Source of the DNA: Ligustrum vulgare
Taxonomy: Eukaryota > Streptophyta > Magnoliopsida > Lamiales > Oleaceae
Reading direction: 5' to 3'
DNA: 64,000 bases
Assembly: GCA_963555705.1 (NCBI GenBank)
Contig: OY743174.1
Coordinates: forward strand, 55,140,234-55,204,233
Of this stretch, positions 33,046-44,216 are shown piece after piece. The notes beneath the pieces were generated by a model. That model did no database searches. It was not told where the DNA came from and saw only the letters and a program-made list of their open reading frames with translations. Made by a program: the position numbers and the translations under genes. Each line of letters opens with the position of its first letter. Position 1 is the stretch's first letter.

Positions 33046-33851
33046 TGATGCGAACCCCTTCGGTGCGTTGACCGAAAATTCTCACAACAATTTTAATACC
33101 AACCCAAGAAAGCTAAAGTGGTAAATAAATAGATAAACACCTTAACCCAAGTTTAAATCTAACTCAAAATTCAAGGATTAAACTAACCCTAGCCCAATGG
33201 AGAGAATTAAACAAATTCCAAGGTGGCGGAAATAAACAACGACACAAGAATAATAATACTCAAGCAAAGTTGATTAAATTCCAAGAAGATAACAAGATCA
33301 AAGAGGTTTAACCTTACCTCAAGAAGGGGGTCTTCAAGACCTAGCTCTCAAGAGCAATTTTCTTAACATCCAAAGTTATCTTTACAAATGAAAGAAAAAG
33401 AGTATATAATGTACAAAATTGGGCAAAAGGTGCAAATTTCGAAAATTGCAACAAAACCCCGTTTTTGTGGAAATTGCAACAAAAACCCCGCTATTTCATT
33501 TCGGAGGACTTTCGGTCGACCGAAAGATAAGTTTCGGTCGACCGAACTTATTTCGGTCGATCTCATGGTCGACCGAAACAGGACTTTCGGTCGACCTCTA
33601 CTCATCCGATACTGACTGAGGCTTGATTCAAAAAAACTCTGCAGACTTTCGGTCGACCGGAATTAGTTTCGGTCGACCGAAATTGGCTGTTTCCAATTTC
33701 GTCTTCTTTTTGGCTCCAACTTGATTCTCGACTTGCTTTTCTTGATTTATTCACATTGTTTAGCCTCGAATCTTGAACCTCTTCAACTTCGGATCTCGTC
33801 ATGGGTCCCACGAGTACGTGCATCGAGGTTTGACTTTCCCGATTCTCATCA
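33046..33851 (-). repeat. right LTR (5' LTR) of element B
   Basis: 806 bp and, by eye, nearly identical to the left LTR. It includes the palindrome array at 33509-33682. On the minus strand it precedes the primer-binding site, so it is the 5' LTR. Confidence 0.93.
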
Positions 33852-33856
33852 AGATG

Positions 33857-34287
33857 AGTGGAAAACTGCTTTTAAAACTAAGTATGGCCTGTATAAATGG
33901 TTAGTAATGCCTTTTGGACTTACTAATGCACCTAGCACATTTATGCGTTTAATGAATCATGTTTTACGTGCATTTATAGGTAAATTCGTTGTAGTTTACT
34001 TCGATGATATCTTGATATATCGTAAAACTTTGAATGAGCATGTGGAGCATGTTAGGTGTGTGCTTGTGGTTTTAAGACAAGAGCAACTTTTTGCTAATTT
34101 TAAAAAGTGTGATTTTTGCATGGGAAAAGTTGTGTTTCTTGGCTATGTGGTTAGTGCTAAAGGAATAGAAGTAGATGAAGAAAAAGTCAAAGATATTAAA
34201 GAATGGCCAACACCTAAAAGCATAACTGAGATTAGGAATTTTCATGGCTTGGCTAGTTTTTATAGGCGCTTTGTTAAAAAATTTTAG
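33857..34287 (+). pseudogene. second half of RT, element A
   Basis: Continues the RT in the same frame as 27306-28239 once element B and one AGATG copy are removed. It contains [32 protein letters not shown] (catalytic YFDD) and [17 protein letters not shown]. It ends at a stop (34285-34287) created by an A-run length change just before [13 protein letters not shown] therefore remained complete before B inserted, apart from upstream nonsense codons. Confidence 0.85.
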
Positions 34288-34292
34288 TACGA

Positions 34293-36347
34293 TTGCCGCA
34301 CCACTCACAGAAATTGTCAAAAAAAAGTGTAGGTTTTAAATGGGGAGCAGAACAGGAGCATGCATTTGAAACAATCAAAAATATGTTGTGTAAAGCACCG
34401 ATTTTATCACTTCCTAACTTTGACAAGGCTTTTGAGATTGAATGTGATGCCTCAGGGCTAGGCATTGGAGCTGTTTTAATGCAGGATCAAAGGCCAATCG
34501 CCTATTTTAGTGAAAAACTAAAAGGGGCTGCACTTAATTACCCCACATATGACAAAGAGTTATACTCACTTGTGCGCACTTTGGAGACATGGCAACATTA
34601 CTTGTGGCCACGGGAGTTCGTGATACACACTGATCATGAATCCTTGAAGCATTTGAGGGGTCAAGCTAAGCTGAGTAAGAGACATGCAAGGTGGGTAGAA
34701 TTCATCGAAACATTTTCCTATGTCATTCGATACAAACAAGGTAAGGAAAATGTGGTGGCAGATGCATTGTCTCGAAGGTATGTTCTTTTAAATTCTAAAT
34801 TACTTGGATTTGAATACATTAAGGACGTGTATGCTAGTGATCTGGACTTTTCTAATATTTATGAATTATGTGGTAAAGGGGCTGTGGATAGGTTCTTTAA
34901 ACATGATGATTATTTATTTCGAGAAAATAAATTGTGTGTCCCTAGGTGTTCAATGAGGGAGTTACTTGTGAGAGAGGCCCATAGTGGAGGTTTAATGGGT
35001 CATTTTGGGGTTAAAAAGACCATTGAAATCCTAAGTGAACATTTCTATTGGCCTAAGATGAAGATTGATGTGGTTCGGGTTTGTAATAGATGCATTACTT
35101 GTAAGAATGCTAAATCTAGGATTAAACCCCATGGATTATATATGCCTTTACTCGTCCCTAGTGAACATTGGGTCGATATCTCTATGGATTTTGTTTTGGG
35201 ACTACCTAGGACTAAGAAGGGAAGAGATTCAATTTTTGTGGCAGTAGATCGCTTTAGCAAAATGGCACATTTCATACCATGCCACAAAACTGATGATGCT
35301 ACTAACATAGCTGAAATTTTCTTTCGGGAAGTCGTACGCTTACATAGGGTGCCTAAAAGTATAGTCTCGGATAGGGATGTTAAATTCCTTAGTCATTTTT
35401 GGAGAGTCTTGTGGAACAAGCTAGGAACAAAACTACTTTTCTCTACAACTTGTCACCCACAGACCGATGGACAAACCGAGGTAGTAAATAGGACAATGAT
35501 TCAATTGTTGAGCACGATAATCAATAAAAATCTAAAAAATTGGGAAGAGTGTTTACCATTTATTGAATTTGCATATAATAGGGCTATACATTCTACTACT
35601 TCTTATTCACCATTTGAAATTGTTTATGGTTTTAATCCGCTAACACCATTGGATTTAATTCCTTTACCTGTGAATGAACGTAGTAGTTTAGATGGAAAGA
35701 AAAATGCTGAGATGGTTAAATCACTCCACGACAAAGTGAGGTTGGCGATTGAAAAGAAAAATGAACATTATGCATCGCAGGCTAACAAGGGAAGAAAATG
35801 CGTCATATTTGAGCCCGGTGATTGGGTTTGGGTACATTTGAGAAAGGAGCGGTTTTCAGAACAACGCAAGTCAAAGTTACAACCGCGAGGAGATGGTCCA
35901 TTCCAAGTGATTGAAAGGATCAACAGCAATGCCTATAAATTAGATCTTCCTGGTGAGTATAATGTTTCGGCTTCATTTAATGTTTCTGATCTATCTCCGT
36001 TTGATGCAGGTACAGATTCGAGGTCGAATCCTTTCGAAGAGGGAGTGGATGATGTGATCCAGACCACGGATACAAGCCCGCACAAAGATCCGTTGAAGAT
36101 CAAAGGAGGACCGATGACTCGATTGCAAACAAAGAGGGCCAATGAAGCAATGGACAAGTTAGTTCAAGAAACAATGGCCAAAACAATGTTCGTGTCATCA
36201 AAAGAAGCAAGTTCCATGTTGGGACCGAGCCAAAACGATGAGTGGATCAACATCATTCAAGCCGTCGAAGAAAATTGCAAAGTTTCAAAATTCACGGCCG
36301 TAACCCGTAATTCTTACGGCCGTGAAGAGCTCACTGCTGAAAATTGA
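34293..36347 (+). pseudogene. RNase H and integrase, element A, running into the 3' LTR
   Basis: 684 codons, the longest open piece. RNase [43 protein letters not shown]. Integrase zinc finger: H...H...CNRCITC. Core: [10 protein letters not shown] (D), [10 protein letters not shown] (D), [11 protein letters not shown] (E), all present. The C-terminal region has [19 protein letters not shown]. The frame then crosses the purine tract and LTR start (36050) and adds about 99 codons inside the LTR, stopping at 36347. It needs an upstream frameshift to join RT (A-runs near 34274 and 34320), so the whole polyprotein is broken. Confidence 0.85.
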
Positions 36348-36926
36348 GAAACTGAAGAAATTGGACTTACGGCCGTAAGAAGCTTTTATCACGGCCGTAA
36401 TGAAGTCTCGGGTTAAAGAACGAGATTTTCAGAAATAAGAATTAAGGCCGTAAATAATTATGTCACGACCGTAACTATTAAACAGAAACCAAGTTACGGC
36501 CGTAAAGGGAAGGGTCACGGCCGTAAAAACATATACGCGTAATTTTAGGTTAATTTTTATTTTCTTATTTTTAGCTAGTTGTTTCCTAGTATAATTAAAT
36601 CTCTTAACCTAGTTTTTGACCCTATTTATAGGGATGCAATTTTCATTATTCATAGACAACTTTGATATTATTATTGAGAGGCAATTTGCTTTCAAACCTT
36701 ATTCTTTATTGAATAAAATCCGAACTTGCGAGTTAATCTTGTTTGTTCAAATTTTGGGTGAGACTTATTTTCATTGTGATCAAGAGGTCAGCATATCTAT
36801 TGATTGTGTTGGTTGTTTGGTTCAATTAATTTGAATCAATCTCGAAATCGTGATTCTTTGGCATTCTTGGGTCGATTCCAATAATTTGTTAGTTGCGTAG
36901 CTAGAATTGCTACGTGGTTTGCATCA
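36050..36926 (+). repeat. right (3') LTR of element A
   Basis: 877 bp, the same length as the left LTR, with the same eight YACGGCCGTR palindromes (36292-36526). The first 298 bp are coding in frame with integrase. Confidence 0.92.
36292..36526. promoter_or_regulatory. palindrome array in element A LTR
   Basis: Eight copies of a 12-bp motif TYACGGCCGTRA, the best being the perfect palindrome TTACGGCCGTAA. In the left LTR they lie at 24653, 24672, 24728, 24750, 24803, 24824, 24855 and 24876. Function is inferred only from density. Confidence 0.55.
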
Positions 36927-36931
36927 CGTGA

Positions 36932-37169
36932 CGTAGCCCTCACTCTCCAGTCTCCATATTCCTTGCCTCTCGCTCGCGGTCGCTGTCAGGTCTTAGTAGA
37001 TAAATATGATCAGAAATCTTCCAAGCCTCCAAAACGTTGTCAAAAATTATGTCTTGAAAAATGAGTTGACTCACCCAGTTAAATGAGTCAGAGATCTTTC
37101 TAAGGTTTTTCGACGTTCCGGGTCCATCTACGATTTCAGAATTATCAAATCCCAATCCAATTTAAAGTT
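36932..37169. other. spacer between element A and an old copia fragment
   Basis: The minus strand has a 71-codon frame (36940-37155) beginning at TTG, with ISDSFNWVSQLIFQDIIFDN. I do not recognise it. It ends 4 codons before the TSD. Before element A inserted it adjoined the GC-richer patch at 24340-24405. Confidence 0.35.
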
Positions 37170-38520
37170 ATGGCTAGCATGGTTCATTTTTAAGTTTCAA
37201 TAGTACTTGACAAGTGCAATCATGACAAATGGAGTATCAAAATGAAGGCTTTGTTGGGATCAAAATATTAACATTCAAAAGATGAGAATGAAAGGAAAAT
37301 CAATACTTGATACCTTGACAATGGGCTAGCAATCATATGTGTGGAAATAAAAACATATTCGTGGAATTTGATGAATGGGTGAGTGGCAATGTCACATTTG
37401 AAGATGAGTCCGAAATTCCAATGATAAGAGGCAAATGTGATATTCATACATGCTTGAAAGATGGAAGTCACCAATTTATTTCAAATGTTTATTATGTGCC
37501 TAACATAAAGAACAACATTTTGAGTTTGAGACAATTTTTGGAGAAAGACTATGACATTCACCAAGGATGGCAATGGGGTAGGTCGACCCTCTCACCCTGT
37601 TTAATACCTCAAACATATTTTGTAATATTTTTAAATTTATTTAATAGGATAAAAAGTTAAAAAATAAGTAATAAAAATTTTTGGCGGGTTTGGAGCTGAG
37701 GACTCGCTCCAAACTCGTCCCACGAACCTGGCACCACGAACAATAGGATTAGGTCTCCTCGAATCTCGGGTTTTTTGCCATCCCTAACATTCACTTAGAA
37801 GAAAAAAATTTCTTAAAAGATTACAAAATAATTTGATTGTTAAGGTTTCAATGACAAATAATAGAATGTTCTTGTTGGATATTCAAAATGATGTTGCAAA
37901 GTGTTTGAAGACTTGTGTGAAAGACACGTCATGGATATGCCCTTGAAGGTTTGGGCATCTAAACTTTGGTGACTTGGAGTTTTTATCAAAGGAAAGAATG
38001 GTGAAAGGATTACCATTTATTAGCCACCAAAATCAATTTTACGAATGATGCATATTTGGGAAGCATTGTCGAAAGAGCTTTCCGAATGAAGCAAGTACGA
38101 GAGCAAAGAAATCCCTAAAACTAATTCACACCGATGTGAGTGGGACAAGCAATCCAAAATCCCCCCTGTAAGAGCAAATATTTCCTTCTATTTATTGATG
38201 ATTTTAGTAGAAACATGTGGGTTTAATTTCTCAAGGAAAATTTTTGAGGTGTTTGAAGTGCTCAAGAAATTCAAAGCTCTTGTTGAAAGGGAAAAAGGCC
38301 TAAAAATTAAAGTCATCAGATCCGATCGATTAAGAGAGTTCAACAAATTTTATGAACATAATCGATTCGACAATTTCTTTCGGTTCCAATATCCCCTCAA
38401 CAAAATGGAATATTCGAAAGAAAGAAACAAACTGTCATCAACATGGCTCAAAGCATGCTAAAAAGCAAGAGATTTCCAAAAGAATATTGAGCCGAAACGG
38501 TGGATTGTATGATTTACTTT
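37170..38520 (+). pseudogene. decayed copia fragment (gag start, protease, integrase)
   Basis: Starts ATGGCTAGCATGGTTC with a gag-like HDKWSIKMKALLGS. A gap follows, then the protease-region signature MCGNKNIFVEFDEWVSGNVT and SNVYYVPNIKNNILSLRQFL (37337-37560). After a hAT MITE come pre-integrase and integrase relics: LGNLEFLSK-like near 37960, KPLELIHTDV-like near 38110, FEVFEVLKKFKALVEREKGL and KVIRSDRLREFNKF (38240-38350). Many frameshifts and stops; no LTRs seen. The gag-to-protease distance is far too short, so there is an internal deletion. Confidence 0.75.
37562..37786. mobile_element. hAT MITE with 8-bp duplication, inside the copia fragment
   Basis: 225 bp with ends CAAGGATGGCAA and TTGCCATCCCTA (inverted repeats) and the duplication ACATTCAC at 37554-37561 and 37787-37794. 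It splits the copia frame right after LEKDYDIH. Confidence 0.85.
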
Positions 38521-39361
38521 CTCAATCGTTCTTGCAGTTTTTAAAAATCAAAACCTAAATGAAATTATTTTGAAATAGTTTAGTTTGGTTTGGGGGAAAA
38601 AATTGCTATCCATGATGTTTCAACCCAACATTTCAAACCAATGAGTTCGATTTGGTTTGCGGTTTTGCAATTTTTTTGAACAACCCAAAACAAGTTTTCA
38701 CAATATAAAAATAAAATACATGTTTAACAAAGGAATATATGATACATTATTAAAAAGATGATTGAATTTGGAGTTCAATGTAAAAAACGGAGCGCAATTC
38801 GGAGTTGTAGATCAAAAGTTATACGCATTTGAAGGCAATAACTTATAAAACAAATTTTAAAATGACTAAGTTGAAAGAAAAATGAAATTTGGGGACTAAT
38901 GGGAAAAGAATCATAAAGTTAAGGGATCTAAGTTGCAAATAAATGAGAGTGTTTTCGAAAGAAAAGTCAAAATTCGAGGAATAAATAAACGAAATTTTGA
39001 AATTGAGTGATATAAAGTGTAATTATAGCAGGGGGCCAATATAAAAAAAAAAGTCAAAATTTATAGTTAGTTGGCATTTTCATTAGCTACGTGGACAATT
39101 CCGTCACATTTTATAATTGAAGGTGAATGGAGTATTGGATGGAGATTAACTTTGAATAGTTTAGTGAGGGGATGAGAAACATATTAAAGTTCATCAGCGA
39201 AAAGATGATACCAACGAAAGCTCAAAGAGGGTTGAAACTTGTAACTCGCTATACAATTGATTTAATAAATGTATGATCAAAGAACCGCTAGATGTTTTCA
39301 TCCAAAAACCGTTAGTAGAGCAAAACTTCATCAATTGAACTTCATTTGACCAATCTTTATA
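38521..39361. other. AT-rich stretch with a dispersed repeat
   Basis: No gene. At 38730-38940 is the inverted copy of the repeat at 10785-10985, containing GAGTTGTAGATCAAAAGTTA. Confidence 0.55.
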
Positions 39362-39594
39362 TCTATATACTATATAAAATCAACTCAGATTCTGGATTTC
39401 ATTTTTGAACCAGAATCTCAGTTTGAATATGACCAAAGAACCGCTAGATGTTTTCATCCAAAAACCGTTAGTAGTGCAAAACTTCATCAATTGAACTTCA
39501 TTTGACCAATCTTTATATTTTTATATCTATATTTATATACTATAAAACCAACTGAAAATCTGGATTCCATTTTTTAACTAGAATCTCAATTTGA
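39272..39594. repeat. 156-bp tandem duplication containing a Helitron-like 5' end
   Basis: Copy 1 (39272-39427) and copy 2 (39428-39594) both contain CAAAGAACCGCTAGATGTTT, CATCAATTGAACTTCATTTG and an ATCTATAT...ACTATA-AAA segment. In each the phrase A^TCTATAT could be a Helitron 5' start (39362 and 39526). Confidence 0.75.
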
Positions 39595-41445
39595 ATAGAT
39601 TCAATTCACATCTCTGGAAACTGGTTATTGATTACTTGGTCAGTTATTTTAAATATCCGACAGTTACATCTGAGTGCCATCAAAATTGGGAATTAACGTA
39701 ATCTTTTCTTCCATTTCTCCAAAATTGTGGTTGTTAGTGGACGGTTATTTTTTATAGTGCATAGGCAGTAGTAGGATACCAGAATAGTGGATCGTGGTTC
39801 GTCCAAAAAAAAAAATGTTTTAAATATTCAATAATTTCCATTTTCAAAAATCCTGTGGCACTAATTTCATTTTTCAAAGATCTGGCAGCTTAAGTGAGTT
39901 AACCAAAGGAATTGATATTACGAATTTTCCATAAACAAAGAAAGTTTAAAAAAATAATAGGACATTCAATGATTTGCAAAATGGGTAAACAGCACAAATG
40001 GTCTTCAGCATTTGAATTTTTTAGGAAAATAGTCCCCAACTTTTAGATTTTGACATTTATACCCTCAGATTCACCAAATGTTGCGAAAATGGTCATTGCT
40101 GTTATATTCTGTTAATTATGACTGTTAATTGCACTATTTGACTATATTTTTCATATTTTCATAAGGGCATTTGTCTTTATCTAATTTTTCAACATATTTT
40201 ACATCCAAGTGAAAAGTTGTATGCAGATAACATCCCTGTAATGAAAAGGCTTTGACGTATTAAGTCCCTAATCTACAAACTTTGGCATATTTAGTCTCTA
40301 ACCTAGAAACGTATGACATATTTATTCTCTAACATATTAATTCACTGTTTGAGACCCATTATTTCAAATAATGCGATTTATAATTTTAATTTTTTGAACA
40401 ATTTGTGGTTAACAACAAGATTTTTTTTATTTACGTCTAAATTATTTTATTGATTGAAAACATCATTTTTTTTAAAAAAACTCATTTTCAGGCACGTTGT
40501 AATTTTTTTGAAGAATTTGTGGTTAAAAATCAAGATATTTTTTATTTACGTCTAGATTATTTTATTGATTGAAAACATCATTTTTTCAAAACTCATTTTC
40601 AACCACATATTCTATCAATAAAATAATCTATGAATTTTTGTTTTTTACCGACGTGTAGAATTATTATTATGGTGAATTTTTGTTAAATATTTTATTAACT
40701 TTAAAATCAAGAATAAACTTCAAATTTTCCATAAAAAAAAAAAGAATAAACTTTAATTTTTTCGGTTCGATTTCAATTCGATCGGCTCAGTTCCCTTTTT
40801 TGTCAGCCCCTAAATGTTTTTTATTCAATTCCTAATTTTTTTTATCCAAATCAAATAATGTGACATATTGTTGTTGAATTTTAATTAATCAATCTCGGTA
40901 AATTAATAAGCCACTATTTGTTAAACCATTTATAAATTTATGTATAGATAATTTTATTTATTGAATGTGAGGTTTAAAATGAGTTTTAAATAAAAATAAA
41001 GTTTTTCAATCAATAAAATAATCTAGACGTAAATAAAAAAAAAATCTTACTTTTTAATCACAAATTCTCCAAAAAATTACAATTAAAAATCACATTATTT
41101 GAAATAATTAAAATTACAATGTACGTTTAAAAACGAGTTTTGAAAAAAATAATGTTTTCAATCAATAAAATAATCTAGACGTAAATAAAAAAATCTTGCT
41201 TTTTAACCACAAATTATTCAAAATATTAAAATTACAATCGCATTACTTGAAATAATGGGTCTCAAACAGTGAATTATGTTAGGGATTAAAGATGTCAAAC
41301 GTTTGTAGGTTAGAGACTAAATACGTCAAACATTTGTAGGTTAGAGACTTAATACGCCAAAACATTTTCATTCCAGGGATGTTATCTGCATACAACCTTT
41401 CAATTAGATGAAAAATAGGTGAAAAATTAGATAAAGACATAAATG

Positions 41446-41900
41446 TGTTAAAATTAAATTTAATATAGATGAATATTCATCTAAAATCCACAAATATCAT
41501 GCTGTAATTATCAAGATCGAAACTGAATCGGAAGCGTACCTGAATCCATTATTGTGTTTGATCGAACGGGGTTATGGCCTTCCAACTAATTCGTGGTTTT
41601 CTCCTTATGTTTCTTCTCTGTTGACGGGGATGCAGAGAATTATGAAAAGCCACGCTCAATTGGGGACCATGACCTGTATAAATAGCTGTAGGGCAGCTAT
41701 CGTGTTTCAATGTTATTAAATTGGTCCCTCATCAATTTAAAACATCGAATCCGTCTCTACACTTTAATCTCACAACACTTAATACCCATTAGTCCTGAAT
41801 AATCTTTAGTGGATCACTTTATTGACTAAATCCTGAAGATATCACCACACATTTTATTTTTATACATGTTTGGCCCCACATTATTGAGTTTTATCCAACA
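41446..41900 (-). repeat. left LTR (3' LTR) of the copia element
   Basis: 455 bp from TGTTAAAATTAAATTT to GAGTTTTATCCAACA. It adjoins a purine-rich tract on the minus strand (GGTCCAGTGGGAGAT, 41901-41915). Confidence 0.9.
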
Positions 41901-42314
41901 ATCTCCCACTGGACCATACATGTATCCTTACAAATGTGTACAATATTATGAGCTCAAAAATTTGCTATCATTATTAAGGGTATTTCCAAACAATCTCGTC
42001 CATCAATCATATCAATATAGGATCAAAGCGACTTTCGTTACATTAATCGTAACTAAATCCATCAATGGTCACGTATACCAATACAACCAAATGACATAGA
42101 TCAATCATGAGAGTGTAGTATGAAAATTACATGTTATGTGATCCAAACATGCCTATTTTCAATTTGTCCGACTTTATTCCTTAGGTGAGATCAATACCAA
42201 ACATAATGTAACAGAGTAGAATGAACTGAATACTTTATTTCTGTACAGAAAATCATCCAAATACACAAATGTGTCCAAAACCAAAATATAAAGCAACCAA
42301 AATACAAACTCCCA

Positions 42315-43604
42315 CTACATCATGATATCCTCAAGAAATATTACACCCATACGAGCAGTGTGCTCGTGAAAGACCTTGGGTGCTAATCCCTTAGTGAGCG
42401 GATCCGCAATCATGGAGTTTGTCACAATATGCTCTATGGAAATCTGTCTACTCTGTACCCTTTCCTTCACAACCAGGAACTTAATGTCAATGTGTTTTGA
42501 CTGAGTTGAACTCCTGTTGTTATTGGAATATAGCACTGCAGAGTTATTGTCACAGTATAACTTTAATGGTCTTTCAATTCCATTCAGAATGCGCAGCTCG
42601 GTGACAAAATTTCGCAACCATATCCCATGATTAGATGCCTCATAACAAGCTACAAATTTTGCTGCCATAGTGGAAGAAGCTACGAGTGTCTGCTTAGCAC
42701 TCCTCCAGGAAATGGCTCCTCCAGCTAGCAGGTATATGTAGCCTGATGTGGATCTTCTACTATCTTGGCATCCCGCAAAATCAAAATCGGAGTATCCTAC
42801 GATCTCTAACTGATCTGATATGTTGTATGTAAGCATGCAATCTCTTGTTCTCTTCAAGTACCTCATAGCCCTCTTTGCTGCTTTCCAATGATCCATCCCA
42901 GGATTACTTAAATATCTGCCTAGCATTCCAACAATGAACGCTATGTCTGGACGTGTACAAACTTGAGCATACATCAGACTCCCAACAGCTGATGCGTAGG
43001 GAATCTTTTGCATTTCCTTAACTTCAAGATTATTTTTCTGGCACTGATTGAGACTAAATTTGTCTCCCTTAGCAACAGGGGTGTACCCTGGTTTACTATC
43101 CTGCATGTCAAACCTTATAAGAACTTTATCGATATAGCTCTTTTGTGATAATCCAAGAATACCCCGAGAGCGGTCCCGGTGTATCTGAATTCCTAATACA
43201 AAAGAGGCGTCCCCAAGATCTTTCATCTGAAAATACTTTGACAAAAAACTCTTGGTTTCGTGCAACATGCCTATATCATTAGTGGCAAGCAGTATTTCAT
43301 CGACATACAAAATTAGGAAAATATGCTTACTCCCACTAAACTTGTGATACACACAATCATCAACAACATTTATCTCAAAACCAAACGAGATGATCACTTG
43401 ATGAAATTTGTAGTACCACTGACGGGAAGCTTGCTTGAGTCCATAGATAGATTTCTTTAATTTGCAAACCATATTCTTCGAGTCCCCTGACACGAAATTT
43501 TCTGGTTGCACCATATAGATCGTCTCATCAATGTCTCCACTGAGAAATGCCGTCTTTACATCCATCTGATGTAACTCAAGGTCAAAATGTGCAACAAGTG
43601 CCAT
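42315..43604 (-). pseudogene. copia RT and RNase H
   Basis: 429 codons. RT: HQMDVKTAFLSGDIDETIYM, KSIYGLKQASRQWYYKF and LILYVDEILLA, where the catalytic YVDD reads YVDE. Later MQDSKPGYTPVAKGDK and SLMYAQVCTRPDIAF. RNase H: YSDFDFAGC, SGYIYLLAGGAISW and STMAAKFVA, where the usual STxEAE Glu is replaced. The C-terminus has KHIDIKFLVVKE and DPLTKGLA. Both altered catalytic residues suggest loss of activity although the frame is open. It is preceded by nonsense codons (about 43620-43750) that separate it from the RT start at 43749-44117. Confidence 0.85.
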
Positions 43605-43748
43605 GACTGTCCTGAAAGAGTCTTTCGTTGAAACCGGAGAGAAAGTCTATTTGAAGTCAATACCTTCCTTTTGTGTAAAGCCTTTAGATACAAGACGAGT
43701 CTTATATCTTTCCACATTACCTTTCGAATCCCTTTTGGTTTTAAAAAC

Positions 43749-44117
43749 TCATTTACAACCAATGGGTTTCGCACCTTTTGGTAATGGGACAAGATCCCAA
43801 ACTTTATTGTCTTGCATAGACTTATACTCCTCATTCATGGCATCAATCCACTTTTGAGAGTTAGAACCCTTCATGGCCTGATGAAAATTTATTGGATCAT
43901 CTTCCATCATTCCATTATTTTCCTCATGTTCTTGGAGAAATACTATATAGTCATCCGAAATAGCATTTTTCCTTTCTCGAGTGGATCTCCTTAATGGTAT
44001 TGTTTGTTGAGGTTGTTGAGTTTGTACTTCTAGATTTTGGATGGGAGTTTCTTCAACATTATCATGCTGAGTTTCCGGATATACTTCTTGATCAATGACA
44101 TGTATAGAAACCTGCAC
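43749..44117 (-). pseudogene. linker and N-terminus of copia RT
   Basis: 122 codons: a hydrophilic linker with PLRRSTRERKNAISDDY, then the RT start (WIDAMNEEYKSMQDNKVWDL, LPKGAKPIGCK). It stops where Trp of KWV is expected (TGA at 43749-43751); a further in-frame stop near 43648 (expected Glu of ETFSPVS) precedes the main RT block. These two nonsense changes kill the polyprotein. Confidence 0.8.
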
Positions 44118-44216
44118 ATTGTCGAAAGTAACAATAGGAATCGAAATCGATCCTTCCTCAGCTTCTTCCTCAAAGATAATGTCTCTAACCTTATTTCTCC
44201 CCCCAAACTCAACATC

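Larger units (their letters stand above)
28240..33851 (-). mobile_element. gypsy element B, recent non-autonomous relative of element A
   Basis: Two 806-bp LTRs (28240-29045 and 33046-33851), flanked by AGATG at 28235-28239 and 33852-33856. The minus-strand primer-binding site TGGTATCAGAGC lies at about 33030-33042, next to the right LTR. I see only three LTR differences (near 28280, 28915 and 29009), so insertion is recent. It encodes two long frames of gag-pol descent, but RT is deleted and protease, RNase H and integrase lack key residues. It must have moved using enzymes from another element, plausibly a relative of A. Confidence 0.92.
24411..36926 (+). mobile_element. gypsy element A (CRM-like chromovirus), 12.5 kb, split by element B
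   Basis: Two 877-bp LTRs (24411-25287 and 36050-36926), flanked by CGTGA at 24406-24410 and 36927-36931. The primer-binding site TGGTATCAGAGC follows the left LTR (25290-25301), complementary to initiator Met tRNA. A purine tract GAAGAGGGAGTGGA precedes the right LTR. Gag, protease, RT, RNase H and integrase follow in gypsy order but with frameshifts and stops. Motifs such as CFKCLGRGHVASQC and [18 protein letters not shown] suggest the CRM lineage; I infer that from memory. By eye the LTRs differ at roughly 25-30 sites. Element B (28240-33851) sits inside the RT. Confidence 0.9.

Noticed and set aside
36940..37155. Host-gene exon on the minus strand
   Set aside because: The frame starts at TTG, has no recognised motif and no splice partners that I could find.
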